Assembly (NCBI RefSeq): GCF_007565055.1
Contig: NC_044557.1
Span: 80,549,019-80,613,018, forward strand
Direction of reading: 5' to 3'
DNA length: 64,000 nt
Source of the DNA: Rhinopithecus roxellana
Lineage: Eukaryota > Chordata > Mammalia > Primates > Cercopithecidae
Positions 11,414-24,760 of the stretch are shown piece after piece. Within the stretch, counting starts at the first letter, position 1, and each line of letters opens with the position of its first letter. Below the pieces are notes generated by a model, which was given only the letters and a program-made list of their open reading frames with translations, did no database searches and was not told the DNA's origin. The position numbers and the translations under genes were made by a program.

Positions 11414-11734
11414 ATAGGAATGGCCCTGGAACCCTCTGAACTCCCATATGATTAATTTGTCCACCAACCAGGAATATCTTAGTGTATTTTTACTTGACAG
11501 AAAAATATACTTCTGTTGTTTTAAGCCATTATAATTTGGGGGTTTGCTTTTTATAGTTGCTGGAGTGAATGCACCCTTCATTCTGTATCGTTTAGAACTT
11601 TGCCCCTGGTTCAGATCTTATCCCTTCTGTTATACCGCCTCCAAATCTCAGTTCTTCAATGGAGAATTATCTGACAATTCCAACCTCTATTGGTTTTTTC
11701 TTTCTCTGATTTCCCACATATTTTCTATATTTAC

Positions 11735-11910
11735 ACTAATGATTCCCAAAGATAGAAAGTTATTAAAATTACCTTGGGAAATTTTTACAAAAATACTTGA
11801 GCCCCACTTGACCTTGTGATTCAGATTAAATGGTGGTACAACCTTGGAATCTGCATCTTCAAAACTCTTCTGATGATTCTGATACACAGCCAAACTTGAA
11901 AACTTCTGGT
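11735..11910 (+). mobile_element. MER5A-like hAT transposon
   Basis: The core order fits MER5A: ATTACCTTGGGAAATTTTTA, ACTTGAGCCCCACTTGACC, GATTCAGATTAAATGGT, then a 3' block GATGATTCTGATACACAGCC. The terminal inverted repeats are decayed. Confidence 0.65.
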
Positions 11911-13615
11911 ATATTGTAAATTTTAAGGTTTTCATAATTCATTGTTTCTGCTTTCTCCAATGTTGTTTGGAAAATACAACAACCTTAAATGAACAAATCT
12001 CCACTATAATTCACCCTTGCATATAAGTACAAGAATAGCCCATCTGGGAAGCAGCTCCATCTCAAATCAGTGATTGTAAACACTCTTGAGGATGATCACC
12101 TTCTCTGCAATGCACACTTTGTGGATTTCCCAAAGATTAATTTCACACATATTTCATTTTAGGTCAAGCCGTCTTATAGATGCCTTCGAATTTATCAATA
12201 CCTGGCAAATATTCAAAACATAACTTTATTAATTGGAAGATGGATTGAACTTAGTACATGATAATCTCCTTAAAGATAGCATTCTACCTTAAGCTTTCCA
12301 ATTTAATGTGTGCTTCTCTAGGCCTCCCAAGTTGATGGGGGCTAAGGGAGTCACGTTACACCTTTCACACCTATCCTCACTTATTAATGTCAAGTTTCCC
12401 GCCTCATGCAACATTTCAGCCATTAATTTTTGGGAGTCTCTATAGAGGTGTCTGCCATGTTGTTCTGCTGTCTGTGTTCCTTGAGGACTTGAAGTACCAA
12501 GGTACTTCACAGTGAAGAGAATAATCTCCTGTTGGGCGCCAGAGTGGCATTATTATTTACTGCAGTGTTTTATGGTGACCTTCATGGGAACAGCTTTTCT
12601 CTTTCCTTAAGGTAAGGCTAGAGCTGAAGTCATACACCACCAGAAGGTCAATATTTGAGAACACCTTACACTCCTCCCCGTTTTTCTCCCCACAGGCACT
12701 CCCACTTTCTAATCCTTCTGTTTCTACTATCAAAATCGGACATGTAAATGGATTCCTCTCTGGCTGCACAAAGTTAATCATTAAGTTTACAAGCCCATTT
12801 TAATGCTTGTAAATGGACTTTAATTTGATAAATTATTATGTTGTATACTATTGGATATGAATAGAATCCTACTGACAAACATAATCTTTGAATTTCGCTA
12901 TTGGACGTAACCAATGTGCAATACATGTATACAGTCTCAGGGACAGTCATAACAAGGTTACATTTATTTTTGTTATCCTCAAGTGGGCTATGCCTTTGAA
13001 GTTTTCCTTAAAGTATTAATTATTTTATATTTCAATATCAGATCTTGAATTTTGTTCTGTTATATGTTCAATTGAATTTCATTCTCTACTGAATTTCTTT
13101 GGAATGTTTCATATATCCACTAGCTTTACTTCATTTTCATCAGTGTTATGTAAGGCTTGAATCTTCAAAGCTGTAATAACTGAAATTTAGTTTAAAAGCA
13201 GGTTAGTTGGTTTATCATTACATGTCCCAAGATCTTCCAAAGTCAAATAACAGTAAATCTGGCTCCCTTTTCTCAGTTAACATCCTTGCCAGAGACTGAA
13301 TTTTTTTCATTAATATGCCCACTTTTTAGGAAAAGATTTCTGTTTCACCAAAGAAAAGGCCAGAACAGAAATTACAGTTTTTGCCCAAGATAATGGCAGA
13401 AGAGGCTATTCCAGGCTTCTGTCTACTAGCACTTTGACATAGCATTTTAGTAGGCTATGTTACAGATGTGTTGACATAAATATCACAATTATTTGCATTT
13501 ATTCAATTAAAAAATGGACCTTGGTTGGATGAAGTAGTTTCCCATAACCAGAAACACTACTTAAGCAAATATCATTTTAAACACCACTGATTCCTTCTTA
13601 TAATATGGCCACTAA
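11911..13615. other. No recognised feature
   Basis: Unique-looking AT-rich DNA. It contains a perfect inverted repeat GAAGTACC-AA-GGTACTTC at 12491-12508. The minus-strand frames at 12289-12510 and 12557-12781 have no recognisable domain. Confidence 0.5.
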
Positions 13616-13760
13616 TTGTATAGCATTTGGTATGTGGCTAAACATATCAGTTTCTTCATCTCATATTTACTATTGTTGGAATGAGGAATAATTTTAGTAA
13701 ATGGTATAAAGCACCTATCACAATGTCAAATTATAAGACAATTACGTATTATCTCCCATC
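13616..13760 (+). mobile_element. MIR SINE fragment
   Basis: MIR-like order TCAGTTTCTTCATCTC, GGAATGAGGAATAAT, and AAAGCACCTATCACAATG. Only the second half of a MIR is recognisable. Confidence 0.55.
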
Positions 13761-16120
13761 TCTATATTCGAAGAAGGTACTTATATAATTTTATAACTGA
13801 AATATCTAGATTTTATAACCAAAGGTCAGATCCATTAAAATGGACCATTATTTATGCAACTACACCTGTTGAATTGAAGGCATTTATAGGAGTCTTCCAT
13901 TCTTTATTAACCTACAGGCCATTTTCCTTTGTGGTTTAAGAAGTCTGACATACTGGCTATTGTTAACTGCTCATGTTAACTGCTGTCTGCTCAGGACCAT
14001 ATGAAAAAGATAGAATTAAAGAGAAAACCACAGAAACAAAATCTCATGACTCTAGTGAAGTTTGGTGATAGCCACACATGTTAGTAGAAGTGGAAAATAA
14101 TTTCAACTCTTTCTCCAAGATGGAGAGACTTCCTGAACACGCTACAGTAAATGTGCATAAAACCAAAGAACCAACTTCTACTTAGAAGCCTCAGGAATAT
14201 TTTCAAATGAATACAGAAAATGGAAAGGTATGAATGGATATTATCATGACTCCTGTGCATATCACTGGGTCACCAAGAGAATAAAAGGTTCAGGGAAAAA
14301 GTTATAACATTTTAGTACATGTATGGCCTGCCTAATAAATTTAGTTATGACATGGGGCTATTATGAAACCCACATGAGCAAATTTATGTGAAAGCTCTTT
14401 GTAAACTGTAAAGTGCTTCACATATCATGAATTGTTCATGGAATATAGGAAGTTGAAATGTGAATACGAAATGTTTGGTGACCTTAAATACTTGTATAAC
14501 TTTTAATGGATATTCACAACTCTTTGGTGATTCTAAACAAAAAGTTGCAAATCCCACTCAGAATTTTAAAATAAGTTTTAGCCCCAAAGAGTAATTTCAA
14601 ATAATCAATTCTTCTTTCCTCTGTGATTAACACACCCACATGCAGAGGGACACTTACATCAATTCATTATTTTTAAATGCAGTACTTCAGAGTAGGGTCA
14701 ATAACTGTCTTACTATGTTTTGCCCCTCTCTTTAAATTCTGCTGGCAGCCAATTCCTCCTACGATCACAGCAATGGGACAGTTCAAGTGTTTGCAACAGT
14801 GCAGTATTTTGTTATGCAATTGAAGGATAAATATGTCTTTATCTTTCCAACTATCCAGCTTTATTTCTGCCAAAGAGTGGTAAAAGTGAAAAGGAAAATA
14901 TTTATGGGAAAATGGGTGAAAAATAATGAGAAATGTAACAGATACAGATGGTATTGCTCAAGTTAGAGATTTCCTAATTTGGAAATCTTATTAAAATACG
15001 TTGACTGGTCACGTAAGTGATACCTATCAGGTTGGTAGTTTCGTAGACTAAGGCTGACCTCAGTTTTGCAGCCCCAGAAATGTGATTTTGTTAGTGTCAT
15101 TCTAAAGAAATAGATTTCTGGGAACTGATTCATGCTAAGCACAGTTATCAGATACTGACCAGAATGTCACTGAGTTCTTAAGAAGGAGAAGCATGAGTAT
15201 TCAGGTTTGCTTAGCAGTTGTCAGTTGCTCAATACATTGCTCCCTTCTGGAAGCAAATCTGCAAGAAACGTTAAATTATACTAGAAGGCTGCTTAATGAG
15301 CATGAAAAAGGAACAAGTGAAGTTCAGTTCAGTTCCAGTTCTGGCTCCCGCTTTATTCTAGATATTGACAACATCGGATATACAAAGATGAATAAAACAA
15401 GACTCTATACTCAGGAAGAGCAATTAAGTAGGAGACCAAAACATAAACATGTTATTTTATCTCAAGCAGAGCTCTTAGCTGCAAGTGACTGAAACCAACC
15501 ATGACTTTTTTTTTTTTTCATGGAAAATAGAAGTTTACTAAAACAATAATTAGTTGCTCAAGAAATTGTTAGAAAGCAACATTAAGGCCATATAAGAAGA
15601 AAGAATGCCCAAATTCACATACAACAACCAGTCTGGTGAGGACATCATTACCACCATCCCCTACAGTAACTATGACCTATTCCCTTTCTTAGACCCACTA
15701 GCTCAGTACACTGCTGCTGTCCCTATGCCACCATTTCTTTGCCATTTTGACCCCAGGTGTTTGAAATGTTTTTAACAACAGTGCCGAGAGAGTTCCTGGT
15801 AGCCCTGCGATTCTTGGGCTGGTACAACCAACTGCTTGAGCCTAGGTAGCATGACAGCACACTACCTTCATGAAAGCTTGGGTAAGCTAATATGTGTCAC
15901 TTTCCATCTCTATAATACAATAGGCACTGGTTCCATCAAGATATATACATTTCTTAAGCATAAGAAAGAAGTTTGATTATGTGCAACCATCAATAATGAC
16001 TAATGACTTCTACGCTTTCAACATAGTAAGGTAGATACACCAGTAGATGTATGTTTTGCTTGCTATATGAAAACAGAGGATAGTCATCAAAATCTACTGT
16101 TGATGGGTACCTAGGTTGAT
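13761..16120. other. Mostly unrecognised DNA
   Basis: A short MIR-like phrase (GAAAGCTCTTTGTAAACTGT) lies at about 14391. Near 15385-15500 there is a phrase like antisense L2 (ATACAAAGATGAATAAAACA), followed by a T-run at 15506. The 99-codon frame at 15193-15492 overlaps that L2-like scrap and is not convincing as a gene. Confidence 0.45.
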
Positions 16121-16587
16121 GTCTGTAAGGAGCTTAAACAATTCAATGAGCAAAAAGCAAAAAACGCCATCAAGAAATGGGTAAAAGACCTAGGTAAACA
16201 GACACTTCTCAGAAGAAATACACATAGCCAACAAACATGAAAAAAATGCTCCACATCACTGTTTTCAGGGAAATGCAAGTCAAAACCACAATGAGATATC
16301 ATCTCATCCCACTCAGAATGGCTATTAATAAAATGTCAAAAAACAACAGATGCTGGCAAGGCTGTGGAGAAAAGGGAACCCTTATATACTGTTGGTGGGA
16401 ATGTAATTTAGTTCAGCCACTGTGGACAGCATAAATTTGGAGATTTCTCAAAGAACTTAGAACTACCATTTGACCCAGCAAACCCATTACTGGGTATATA
16501 TCCAAAAGAAAACAAACTATTCTACCAAAACGACACATGCACTCGCATGTTCACTGCAGCACTATTCACAATAGCAAAGACGTGGTA
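16121..16587 (+). mobile_element. L1 fragment, end of ORF2
   Basis: A piece of L1 ORF2 truncated at both ends. The 65-codon frame 16237-16434 includes CCACAATGAGATATCATCTC and GTTGGTGGGAATGTAAT, and encodes the conserved WWxCxLVQPLW region near the C-terminus. The element stops abruptly after AATAGCAAAGACGTGG with no 3' untranslated region or A-tail. Confidence 0.93.
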
Positions 16588-18359
16588 AGAGGATACACAC
16601 AGGAAACATGTGGCTTCTCCAGATGAGATTTAGGAGAAAGCCAAGAACCTCAAAGTAGGTCTAGAATTTGGGAATATGGGGCGGTGGATGCTCAGAAACC
16701 AGATTACGATATTTTCCTCACCAACATCAGTGGCTTAAGGAAATTTATTTTGACGTAATCAGGAAAAAGAATAGCAATGGAAATGAATCCTAGATATACA
16801 AAATCGACGTATTGAAATTTTTATACTATACAGACATGGCTTCTTAATTTCAGGATACTTACTTTATTCATTTGATTCATTTAACTCATTCTTTTTTTAG
16901 CCTGATAAGGGCATTTTCCTAATAACTACACAATTAAAATGCATGTTCAGTTTCAGCTGGGTTTCACTTAAAAATTCCTAAAATATCTTTGATGTAGCAG
17001 AAATTTGCCATAAACTAATGGACAAACTAAACGTTTTCAAAACAAACAAAAATGTCATTTCTCATTTCTGTACTAAAAACTCGTTGCCGGTCCAATGATA
17101 TAAAGTTTTAAAACATACTTCCAGCTTAAATAGCAGTGTAGTGAAATACACTACATCTTGACTGCATAAATTGCATCAGAGCATTAAACACAGAGAGTAA
17201 GATAGAAGAGGATAATTACCTTTGGGATTGCAACTATTTTGACACCACCTACTTCAGGCAAGAACACTGCTGTCATAGCCACATACTGTGACTATTGTTA
17301 GAAATTCTGACTGTCTGCATTTAGCAATGGGAATGTGAAAACAAATATCATTCCAACTAAAACAATAGTCAAAGTAACCTTTCCAATTGAATTGTTGCTT
17401 GTAACAATGAAATGGTAGTCCATACCACTGAGTGTATTTGCAGTCATTTCAACTTGTGTTTTATTCAGTGAAGCCCCTTTTCACATCTTTAATAGAATAA
17501 AAAAAATCTGATGCTTTGGCAGTCTTCACAGTTCCCTGGTCTCTTTTATTTATCTTGAGGGTCATATCTATAATTGATACAAGGCAGAAGCTAGGAGAAT
17601 ATTACTAAGAGGAGCAGAGAGCAGAGGGATCCCACTGGCCTATGGGATTCAGGCACAGGGCTCTCTCTCCAGGGTAATGTTTCTTTGGACCACTGACTGC
17701 ACCTGACTGGAAAACACTGGACGATTGTCAAAATTCACAGTGATATCCTTCTGTTTCCCAGCCAACCTTTCACAAAGACTTGGGTGGTGAGTATAACAGC
17801 AAACCTGGCTTAGCTTTGCTGGCACTAGATATTTTGAAAAAGTACTCAAAGGTCCTTCCTGTCATAAAACACTGGATAGAGGAAAGCTAGGAAAAGTCCA
17901 ACTTTAATTTCATGAATTTGCACTTGCAAAAACACATATCTTCACCAAAATTAAGAAGACTTGAGAATTTGGCTCTAAGCAAAATTCCACTCCTGGGATT
18001 GAATGCAGATTTCTGCTGTGGGCAAAACCTCACTATTATTTCTAGACAATGGGGCTTTCTGTAGTGAAAATGGTGGCGCTCTGCACATAGAATGGCCGCA
18101 AGCCAGTTCCCAGTTTTCTCCAGTGGATTTGCCAGATTGGAGAAAGGAGAGAATATTTTCATACAGACTGGTAACATCTGATGAAACTTGGGGGAAATTA
18201 AGCCAGCTAACTTATTTTTTTTTTAAAGTGAATGATGGTCTAAAAGCTCAGAGAAAATACATTAAATTGCTTCCAAAGGGCACAGTAGAGACTAAGCTTT
18301 TCCTTAAAATCTGGAAGGGAGCTGTCCTTAAGGAAGTTCTGCATTTGTTTAATGCCCTC
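16588..18359. other. No recognised feature
   Basis: AT-rich DNA. Open frames at 17649-17849 (-), 17887-18177 (-) and 18003-18425 (+, 140 codons) overlap each other and show no domain, signal or codon pattern that supports a gene. Confidence 0.5.
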
Positions 18360-18394
18360 AGTGTGATTTTGATCAGTGCTTCTCTAAATTTATT

Positions 18395-18500
18395 GCTCTA
18401 TGACTCACCCGAGGGTCTTGTTTGAATGCATATTCTAATTCAGAAGGTTTGGGGTGACACTTGAGATTTCACATTTTAACAAGCACTCCACAATGTTGAC
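18395..18500 (+). mobile_element. MER5-like hAT fragment
   Basis: Blocks GGGTCTTGTTTGAATGC, ATTCTAATTCAGAAGGT and CACATTTTAACAAGC are in the order seen in MER5-type non-autonomous hAT elements. Short and decayed. Confidence 0.5.
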
Positions 18501-18639
18501 ACTTTGAATAGTAAGGACTTGGATGACCATATGATAATTCACCTAAGCAATTGCTTCATAAATATGCCCAATACTGTACATTTAATTGGTTAAAGAGTAC
18601 AAGTGATTACAGAATAATGTAACTGCAAAAGCTACTTGC

Positions 18640-18871
18640 ATACCCTTGAACACTAATCAGCAATAAAAGTTGATACACAATAAATTGTAAGGATCTCCAG
18701 GGAATCATGCTGAGTGAAAAAAGCCAATCCCAAAGGTTGCATATTACATGATTCCATTTACAGAACAGTTTTGAAATAACAAAATTTTAGAAATGTAAGA
18801 CAAGTAAGTTTTTGTCAGGTTAAGGATGAATGTGGGGCAGTGGGAGGAAGGTGGATGTGATTATATGCCGG
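18640..18871 (+). mobile_element. L1M fragment, ORF2 end and start of 3' UTR
   Basis: Recognised by AATCAGCAATAAAAGTTGAT, ATCATGCTGAGTGAAAAAAG, CATATTACATGATTCCATTT and a GGTTAAGGATGAATG block. It is cut on the right by the LTR at 18872; I cannot clearly follow it beyond the LTR. Confidence 0.75.
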
Positions 18872-19210
18872 TGATATGGTTTGGCTGTGTCCCCACCCAA
18901 ATCTCAACTTGAATTGTATCTCCCAGATGTCCCATGTGTTGTGGGAGGGACCAAGGGGGAGGCAATTGAATCATGGGGGCCAGTCTTTTCCATGCTACTC
19001 TCTCGATAGTGAATAAGTCTCAGGAGATCTGATGAGTTTATCAGAGATTTCCGCTTTTGCTTCTTCCTCATTTTCTCTTGCCATCACCATGTAAGAAGTG
19101 CCTTTCACCTCCCACCTCCCCAGCCAAGTGGAACTGTAAATCCAATAAAACCTCTTTTTCTTCCCAGTCTTGGGTATGTCTTATCAGCAGCATCAAAACA
19201 GTCTAATATG
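18872..19210 (+). mobile_element. MaLR solo LTR (THE1/MST type)
   Basis: Starts TGATATGGTTTGGCTGTGTC and runs through TGTTGTGGGAGGGACCAAGG, AATTGAATCATGGGGGCC and GTCTTGGGTATGTC to CAGTCTAATATG. Flanked by a near-perfect 5-bp duplication, GCCGG (18867-18871) and GCAGG (19211-19215). AATAAA lies near its 3' end (19145). No internal MaLR sequence adjoins it. Confidence 0.93.
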
Positions 19211-21766
19211 GCAGGCATTGAGTTAGAAAATAAAGGTGTACTGATAAGCAGGAAGATCAGAGTCCAATACAATGTCTCAGCCTTACAGATTACAAAAGTA
19301 CAGTTTAGACACTTGCCTTTGTTAAATAACTAAATTATTCCTGAGTTAGTCCTAATAACCATTTACTTTATTTGCTATATCTCTTCTTCTTACCACTTAA
19401 CACAATCCATATGATTGACTGGAGTCTGTTGCAATGAAGCACATTTTTGAATTTAATTTAAAATAAAAATAAATAAAACTTATTTAAAAGAAGCTAAAAG
19501 GTATTCATTTGATATGTAATTCAAAACTCTACATCTAGCAAATATTTTAAACTTGTAAAGATATATCTTCATCACGAAATAATTAAGTGTATAATGTTGC
19601 ATATTAACCTCTTTAGAAAATTATGTTAAATAACAGTCACTGTCTCACATCATCTCCTGAAAGGAATTGCTGTGATAAGTTTCCCATCTTAAATCCATTT
19701 ACAGACTGTTACAAGGGTAAATATCAGCTTTCTATCAGCACCTTAATTTGCTCAGGTAGTGAAGTGTTCATCGTCTTCAGAAGATTAATCCAGACAAGTC
19801 AATCTGTGCTGGGTAGCTTCCATCTACCTATATCCAAATCTATTCTCCTTACTTCCTTATGCTGTTCTCTACCCCATGACATTGGCCTTTATAAGATAAT
19901 ATCAGTGAACTCCTTTTTTATCTGACCTTGAGTTGGATTCAGCCAATGAGCTGGTGTGAGACAAAAGAAGATAAGTAATGCTGGGATATTTTCTTTCCCA
20001 GTTTCCTTCCTGAGGAATCGCTGGGCACTGGCTATATCATATGATTACATGCTACAACTCCAATCCTCTCCACACACCTCTCCACACTCCTCTCTTTATC
20101 TCCAGTTTCAATAACTACTTCCTCCATTTGTCCTTTTGGGGCAGGGTGAGAGTGGCGTCCCCCACTATCCTTACAAGCCCTCAGTGAATGCTCTATCCCA
20201 TACCTCAATCATATCATTGTAAATAGTTCCTTTGTTAAATTCTGTTTAAACTACTCATGTTGAGTGTGCCAACTTTTTTCTTATATTGTTTTTTGTTTTG
20301 TGGTTCTGATTTCTTTTTATTTTTCACCAGATATTCATTTCCTCAACCTCTTTTTCAGCTAGGAGTGGTTAGGTGATCTGATTCCCCCCAGTGAAACATA
20401 AGTGGACATCAGCTACAAAGTTTTGGGAATGACTTTACTCCCTGATAAAAGACACAGTCGCTTGGGGATAGTAGTTTATCTCTTTGTCTGCCTTCATAAT
20501 TTAGATGTTTGGGATAAGTGTGGTGCATGGAGTGACCAATCTGTGAGCATGAACCATCAGCCTGAGGATAAGAACCAGCACACAAAGGAAGGTGAAGGGG
20601 AAAAGGATGCCAAGACCCTGGACTTTATCAGCATTATTGAACCACAGTACCAACTTATACTGACTGCATTTAGACTTCCTGTTATGAATGCAATATGTGC
20701 ACTTAAGGGTTAAACCTCTTTAATCAGGTTTTCTTTGACTGTAACCAATTCAATCCTAACTGATGGTGCAATCTATGATTATTGCAAATATGATCTTGTC
20801 GCTTTTATGCCTAACATATGCCACTGGTTCTTCATCACCTGCAGAATAACCTTCTAGCGTGACATGCAACATCCTCTATGATTCTACCCTTGACAGGGGC
20901 AGCTTCTGCACTTCAGTACATGTCGCTTTACATGCTATACTGCTAATTCCAGTCTCCTGCAGTTTCTCACACAAAGCATGGCATTTCTCACCTCTGCCTT
21001 ATAATGAGTGCTCTCCCAGCAACATGTCTTCTGCCACGAACAGCTTTCCTTCTTCTTTCTCTAGCTATGTCTTACTCTTATTCAAGAATATAACGGAAAG
21101 ATTGAGCCAATTTTTTTTTTTTTTTTTTTTTTCAGTTACTGAGAACAGAAGTCTATTCTGGATTATTCAAGAAGCGGGATTAATGAAACAAATTTAGGGG
21201 AGGTAACAGAAATCTGTAAGACTAGGCTTAGAAAACTAGCGGGAAGAAGAAAAACTGACATCCAGAAACAGAACAAAACTCAAGTGAAAAATGATTCCGG
21301 TGAGCCCTGCTGCAGCTTTTCTGAAGAACGGACACCTCAGCTTACACCACAGTCAGCTGTGGACAATGGAAACAAATGCGGCTGTTCCCTCCTCTGTGTC
21401 GGCTTTTATTCTCAGACTTCTCTGACACCAGCATAAAGACCCCACGGTCACTGCTTCTTTGCCTCACAAACTCTCAGTTCCAAATACAGAGGAGGTGCAT
21501 CTGATTGGCGGAGCGTAGATCAAGTGCTGATTCTTTAACTAGAGGAAGCTGAGAAAGTATCTGGGGTTTACACTTACTTTGGAGGAAGGACCCAAACTAA
21601 GAGCTGTTTATCAAGAAATTCACATAATTTAAGAAGAGCGTTCAGATCTTGGATTACCAGAAAGCATTCTATATATTTAGTAAAATTTCAGTAAAATGTG
21701 CTAAGTGCAACTGTGGATGCATAAATGGGTTCAACTGGAATATGGAATAAGTAGCTACATGTAGCC
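19211..21766. other. Unassigned DNA with ancient-repeat-like stretches
   Basis: Three stretches look like old interspersed repeats that I cannot name safely: about 19930-20270 (with GTAAATAGTTCCTTTGTTAA), about 20335-20765 (with CAATTCAATCCTAACTGATG at the end), and 21112-21540, which opens with a T24 run. The frames 19623-19925, 20402-20713 and 20859-21197 lie in this DNA and have no known domain. Confidence 0.4.
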
Positions 21767-22076
21767 CAGCACTGTACTCTAGAAATGTGTAATGAGAAAT
21801 ACATGTAATTTTCTTTGTTCTAGTAGCTACATTTCAAAAGTACACAGAAATAGATAAAATTAATTGTATATTAACATAGTATATTTAAAAGACTATAATT
21901 TCAACATTTAATCAGTATAAAATTACTAATGATATTTTAAAACTATTTTTCAATTTAAAATGTTTGGAATTCAGTGAGCACTTCACACTTACATTACATC
22001 TTCATGTGGCTGTTAGCCACATTTCAAGTGCTGAATAGCCACATGTGGCTGGTACCTATCATATTGGATAGTGCAG
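21767..22076 (+). mobile_element. Non-autonomous hAT-like DNA transposon
   Basis: The right end carries GTGGCTGTTAGCCACATTTC and AGCCACATGTGGCTGG, and the left has CAGCACTGTACTCTAGAA and TAGTAGCTACATTT. This matches an element whose ends begin CAGYGCTGTCCAATAGAA. I do not recall its catalogue name. The 8-bp target duplication is not visible. Confidence 0.6.
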
Positions 22077-22314
22077 ATCTAGACAAATGTAGCAATTACT
22101 AGGGGAGCAGTGATGTGGATCATATGCCAGTATGTAACTGTGAATCATTTCTATTTGGTTTTAGAATGCCCAACACTCATTGCTAATTACTTTTTTTTTT
22201 TGTCCTGGATGGTTGCTTTGTCATTTAAATTGTTGAGTTTCAGAGCTTATGTGGCAATTGATCAATGTGGCCAGAATTCAACTTTTAAGTTTTGATGGTG
22301 TTTGCATTTAGGCT

Positions 22315-22440
22315 GAGGCTATGAGAGTGGATGAGATCTACTAATAAGAGAGTGTAGAGGCACAAAATAAGGTCGATGATAAGTCCCTAGAGAACATCAA
22401 CATTAAAGATTAGAGAAGAAGCCGACTGAGAGTAAGTGTT
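22315..22440 (-). mobile_element. L2 LINE fragment, ORF2 region
   Basis: Plus-strand text GTGGATGAGATCTACTAATA, GAGTGTAGAGGCAC, AACATCAACATTAAAGATTA and AAGCCGACTGAGAG parallels the antisense L2 segment at 47783-47890, so it is the same part of ORF2. Confidence 0.6.
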
Positions 22441-23059
22441 CATAATGGTAAAAGAACTGGAAAAAAAATAGGTTTTCAGAAGCCAAGAGTCTCAATTGCA
22501 AAATTATTTTCTTCTTGGAAAGCTGACTGAATTTGGAGTCATTTCCCAATTTATGTACATTGGTTCCACTGAAAATTAACTGTGATTTTTTTAAAAACGA
22601 AACTTTAATTGGGCAGTTTATAATAATAAGATATTCTTCTATTTGTTCCTGGTCAGTTTCCATTACCATTTCACACAGAATCTCTTTTAAATTTTTATCA
22701 CTTTCCTTTAGCCTCCTACCTACTCTTTCTCTCCAGCTCCATCAGTAGCTGATTTTGCCTCCTACTTCAAATAAAAGATAGAAGCCTTCAGGCTGAAACT
22801 CCTTCCTCAACTTCTTCCCACACACATTATTTCAATCCATAGTAATCCTTTCTTTGTTCAAGTTCGGAAGTGCCTAATAACTAATATCGCTGTTCTCTCC
22901 AGTGCCCCAACCCTACCAGAGGTTAGAGCTAATTGAGAGAGAGATACAGAAATCAGGCAGAGTGCAAAAATCATTTCAATTAATGATTAAACTGTTATGG
23001 AATGTAGCCTAGGGCTGTGGCCACTTGGGCTTGAGGTCTCCATCTCATTATCACATTTT

Positions 23060-23600
23060 CTTTTTCATTTGTAGTCAAGTTTCTAGAAATGAGCTCTACT
23101 TGCTCAACCCCTACACACATCTATACACAAGACAATGTGACTTCTGGTCCAATTATTCCAGTGACTCTATTCTTACAGATGTTCCTAATTCCCTCCATTG
23201 TCACTCAACCCCAGGGAGACTTGCCAATCCTTATCATCTTACTTGGCCATCGAAGGTTTCACACTACTGGCCCCTCCTTCCTTTAATACATTCCCTTCTG
23301 TTTTTTTTCCTTTAAACTCTTGGCTTCTGAGAAGCCCAAGGAGGCTGAGAAAGCTTCCCCTTTCTCTAGCTATGGGCTCCTTGATTCTTCTTTCTCTAGC
23401 TATGCTCTAAATATTTGCATTTCTTGGGGATTCATCTTCTGCTATCTTCTATTTTATTCACTTTTTTCTCTACATACTTTCCGGGTCATCCCATCCAGTC
23501 CTGAGATTTCAATTGCTATTTATGCATTAGTTCATCTCTCGGCCTTCAATACTGCCTGTTCCAGATGCATTTTTCAGAGTGTTCTTTCTGTAAGCCAGTT
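23060..23600 (+). mobile_element. L2 LINE ORF2 fragment, sense
   Basis: Sense L2 ORF2 between the catalytic core and the thumb of the reverse transcriptase. Landmarks are CAATCCTTATCATCTTACTT near 23226, TATCTTCTATTTTATTCACT near 23444 and GGTCATCCCATCCAGTCCTG near 23483. Several overlapping short frames reflect frameshifts. CTTTCTCTAGCTATG occurs twice, 29 bases apart (23361 and 23390), a small internal duplication. Confidence 0.65.
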
Positions 23601-24629
23601 TTGATTATGATTAGAACTTTTCTTTGGCTCCTGCTAAAAACACTTGTATCTGACTCCTCGTGTTCTCTTGCAGTAGAATGTAACTACTATAACACTTCTG
23701 ACTAATTTCTACTCCTTTTCTCACTTATTGCTGAGAGAGGAGTGATTTATTAATCTCTGCCGAATTCTGACTCTTGAAAGTGTCAGTATCAGAATCTTCT
23801 GAATTCTCATCTGACTTAGGAGAGGGTGCATCCTGATCTGCTGCCAGATGGTAAACCACTCCCTCTGTGGGAGAGTTTGCAGTTGTGGAGAACATTTAAT
23901 TTAGGAGGATGTTAGCAGATCACAAACCTAAGTCACCTTCTGCAGGCTAGCTTTTGTCCATAATAAAAATGCGATTACATTGCTACTTTTCTGACTGCTG
24001 ACTCTTGACGGATTAAGTACCTTGATAGGAAAGCCACACTCCTGTCTATAGGCAACAACAATAACAAAAAGTGAGAGAACATTGAAGGAAATTCTTCTCT
24101 CTCATTACTCGAGATTTTAAGTTGAGAAACTTCTTTTACACGTTACTTCTGATCTTTCTCCATCTCCTTATTCTCTAGGGAAGGAACATTAATTCATTTA
24201 CCCATTAAGTGAGATTGATAAGACAGGCTGGACTCACATGGCATTGCCTGTTGTGGGTCTTTCCAGATCCAGCCATTTGGAGAGAAGGAAACTTCTGGCC
24301 TGCCAATTGGATGCAGGAAGAAGCCTATCCCAGTAGAAGGTGATGGTAACTTGGAGTGTATGTTTACTACAATAGAGTGTTAGCAAATCCATTTACCCAC
24401 ACAAATAACATTTGCATAGTGTTTCTTAATCATAAAACTGATATTTTGAAATCCAGCTGATCCCCATATATTTCTACTAATTGATTCCAAACTCAGCTGG
24501 GAAAGAAATGTTGTTATTTGATTATTTAGATCCTTTCAAATACCTGAAATTTCCCATACATTTATGTTTTTCACCTAAAGTATGAAGCCACTCCACTCCC
24601 CACTCTATGATCCATGGCATAGACCAACA
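23601..24629. other. No recognised feature
   Basis: About 1 kb without a repeat family or gene that I can identify. Confidence 0.5.
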
Positions 24630-24760
24630 TATAATTCCACAAACATTTACTAATCACCTACTAGTTTACCACTGCACCTGAATGTAGAGACACAAAATGA
24701 AGATGTGAGTCATGTATTCCAGGAATTCACAGTTCAGCAGTATAAGTTTATATTTCCAAT
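24630..24760 (-). mobile_element. L2 LINE 3' end
   Basis: Plus-strand TTCCACAAACATTTACTAAT, ACACAAAATGAAGATGTGAG and AGGAATTCACAGTTCAGCAG parallel antisense L2 3' sequence. Confidence 0.6.

Noticed and set aside
18003..18425. 140-codon plus-strand frame
   Set aside because: Overlaps two minus-strand frames of similar length and shows no domain or context; its 3' end runs into a MER5-like fragment.
20402..20713. 103-codon plus-strand frame
   Set aside because: Lies inside a stretch that looks like an old interspersed repeat; the protein shows no known domain.
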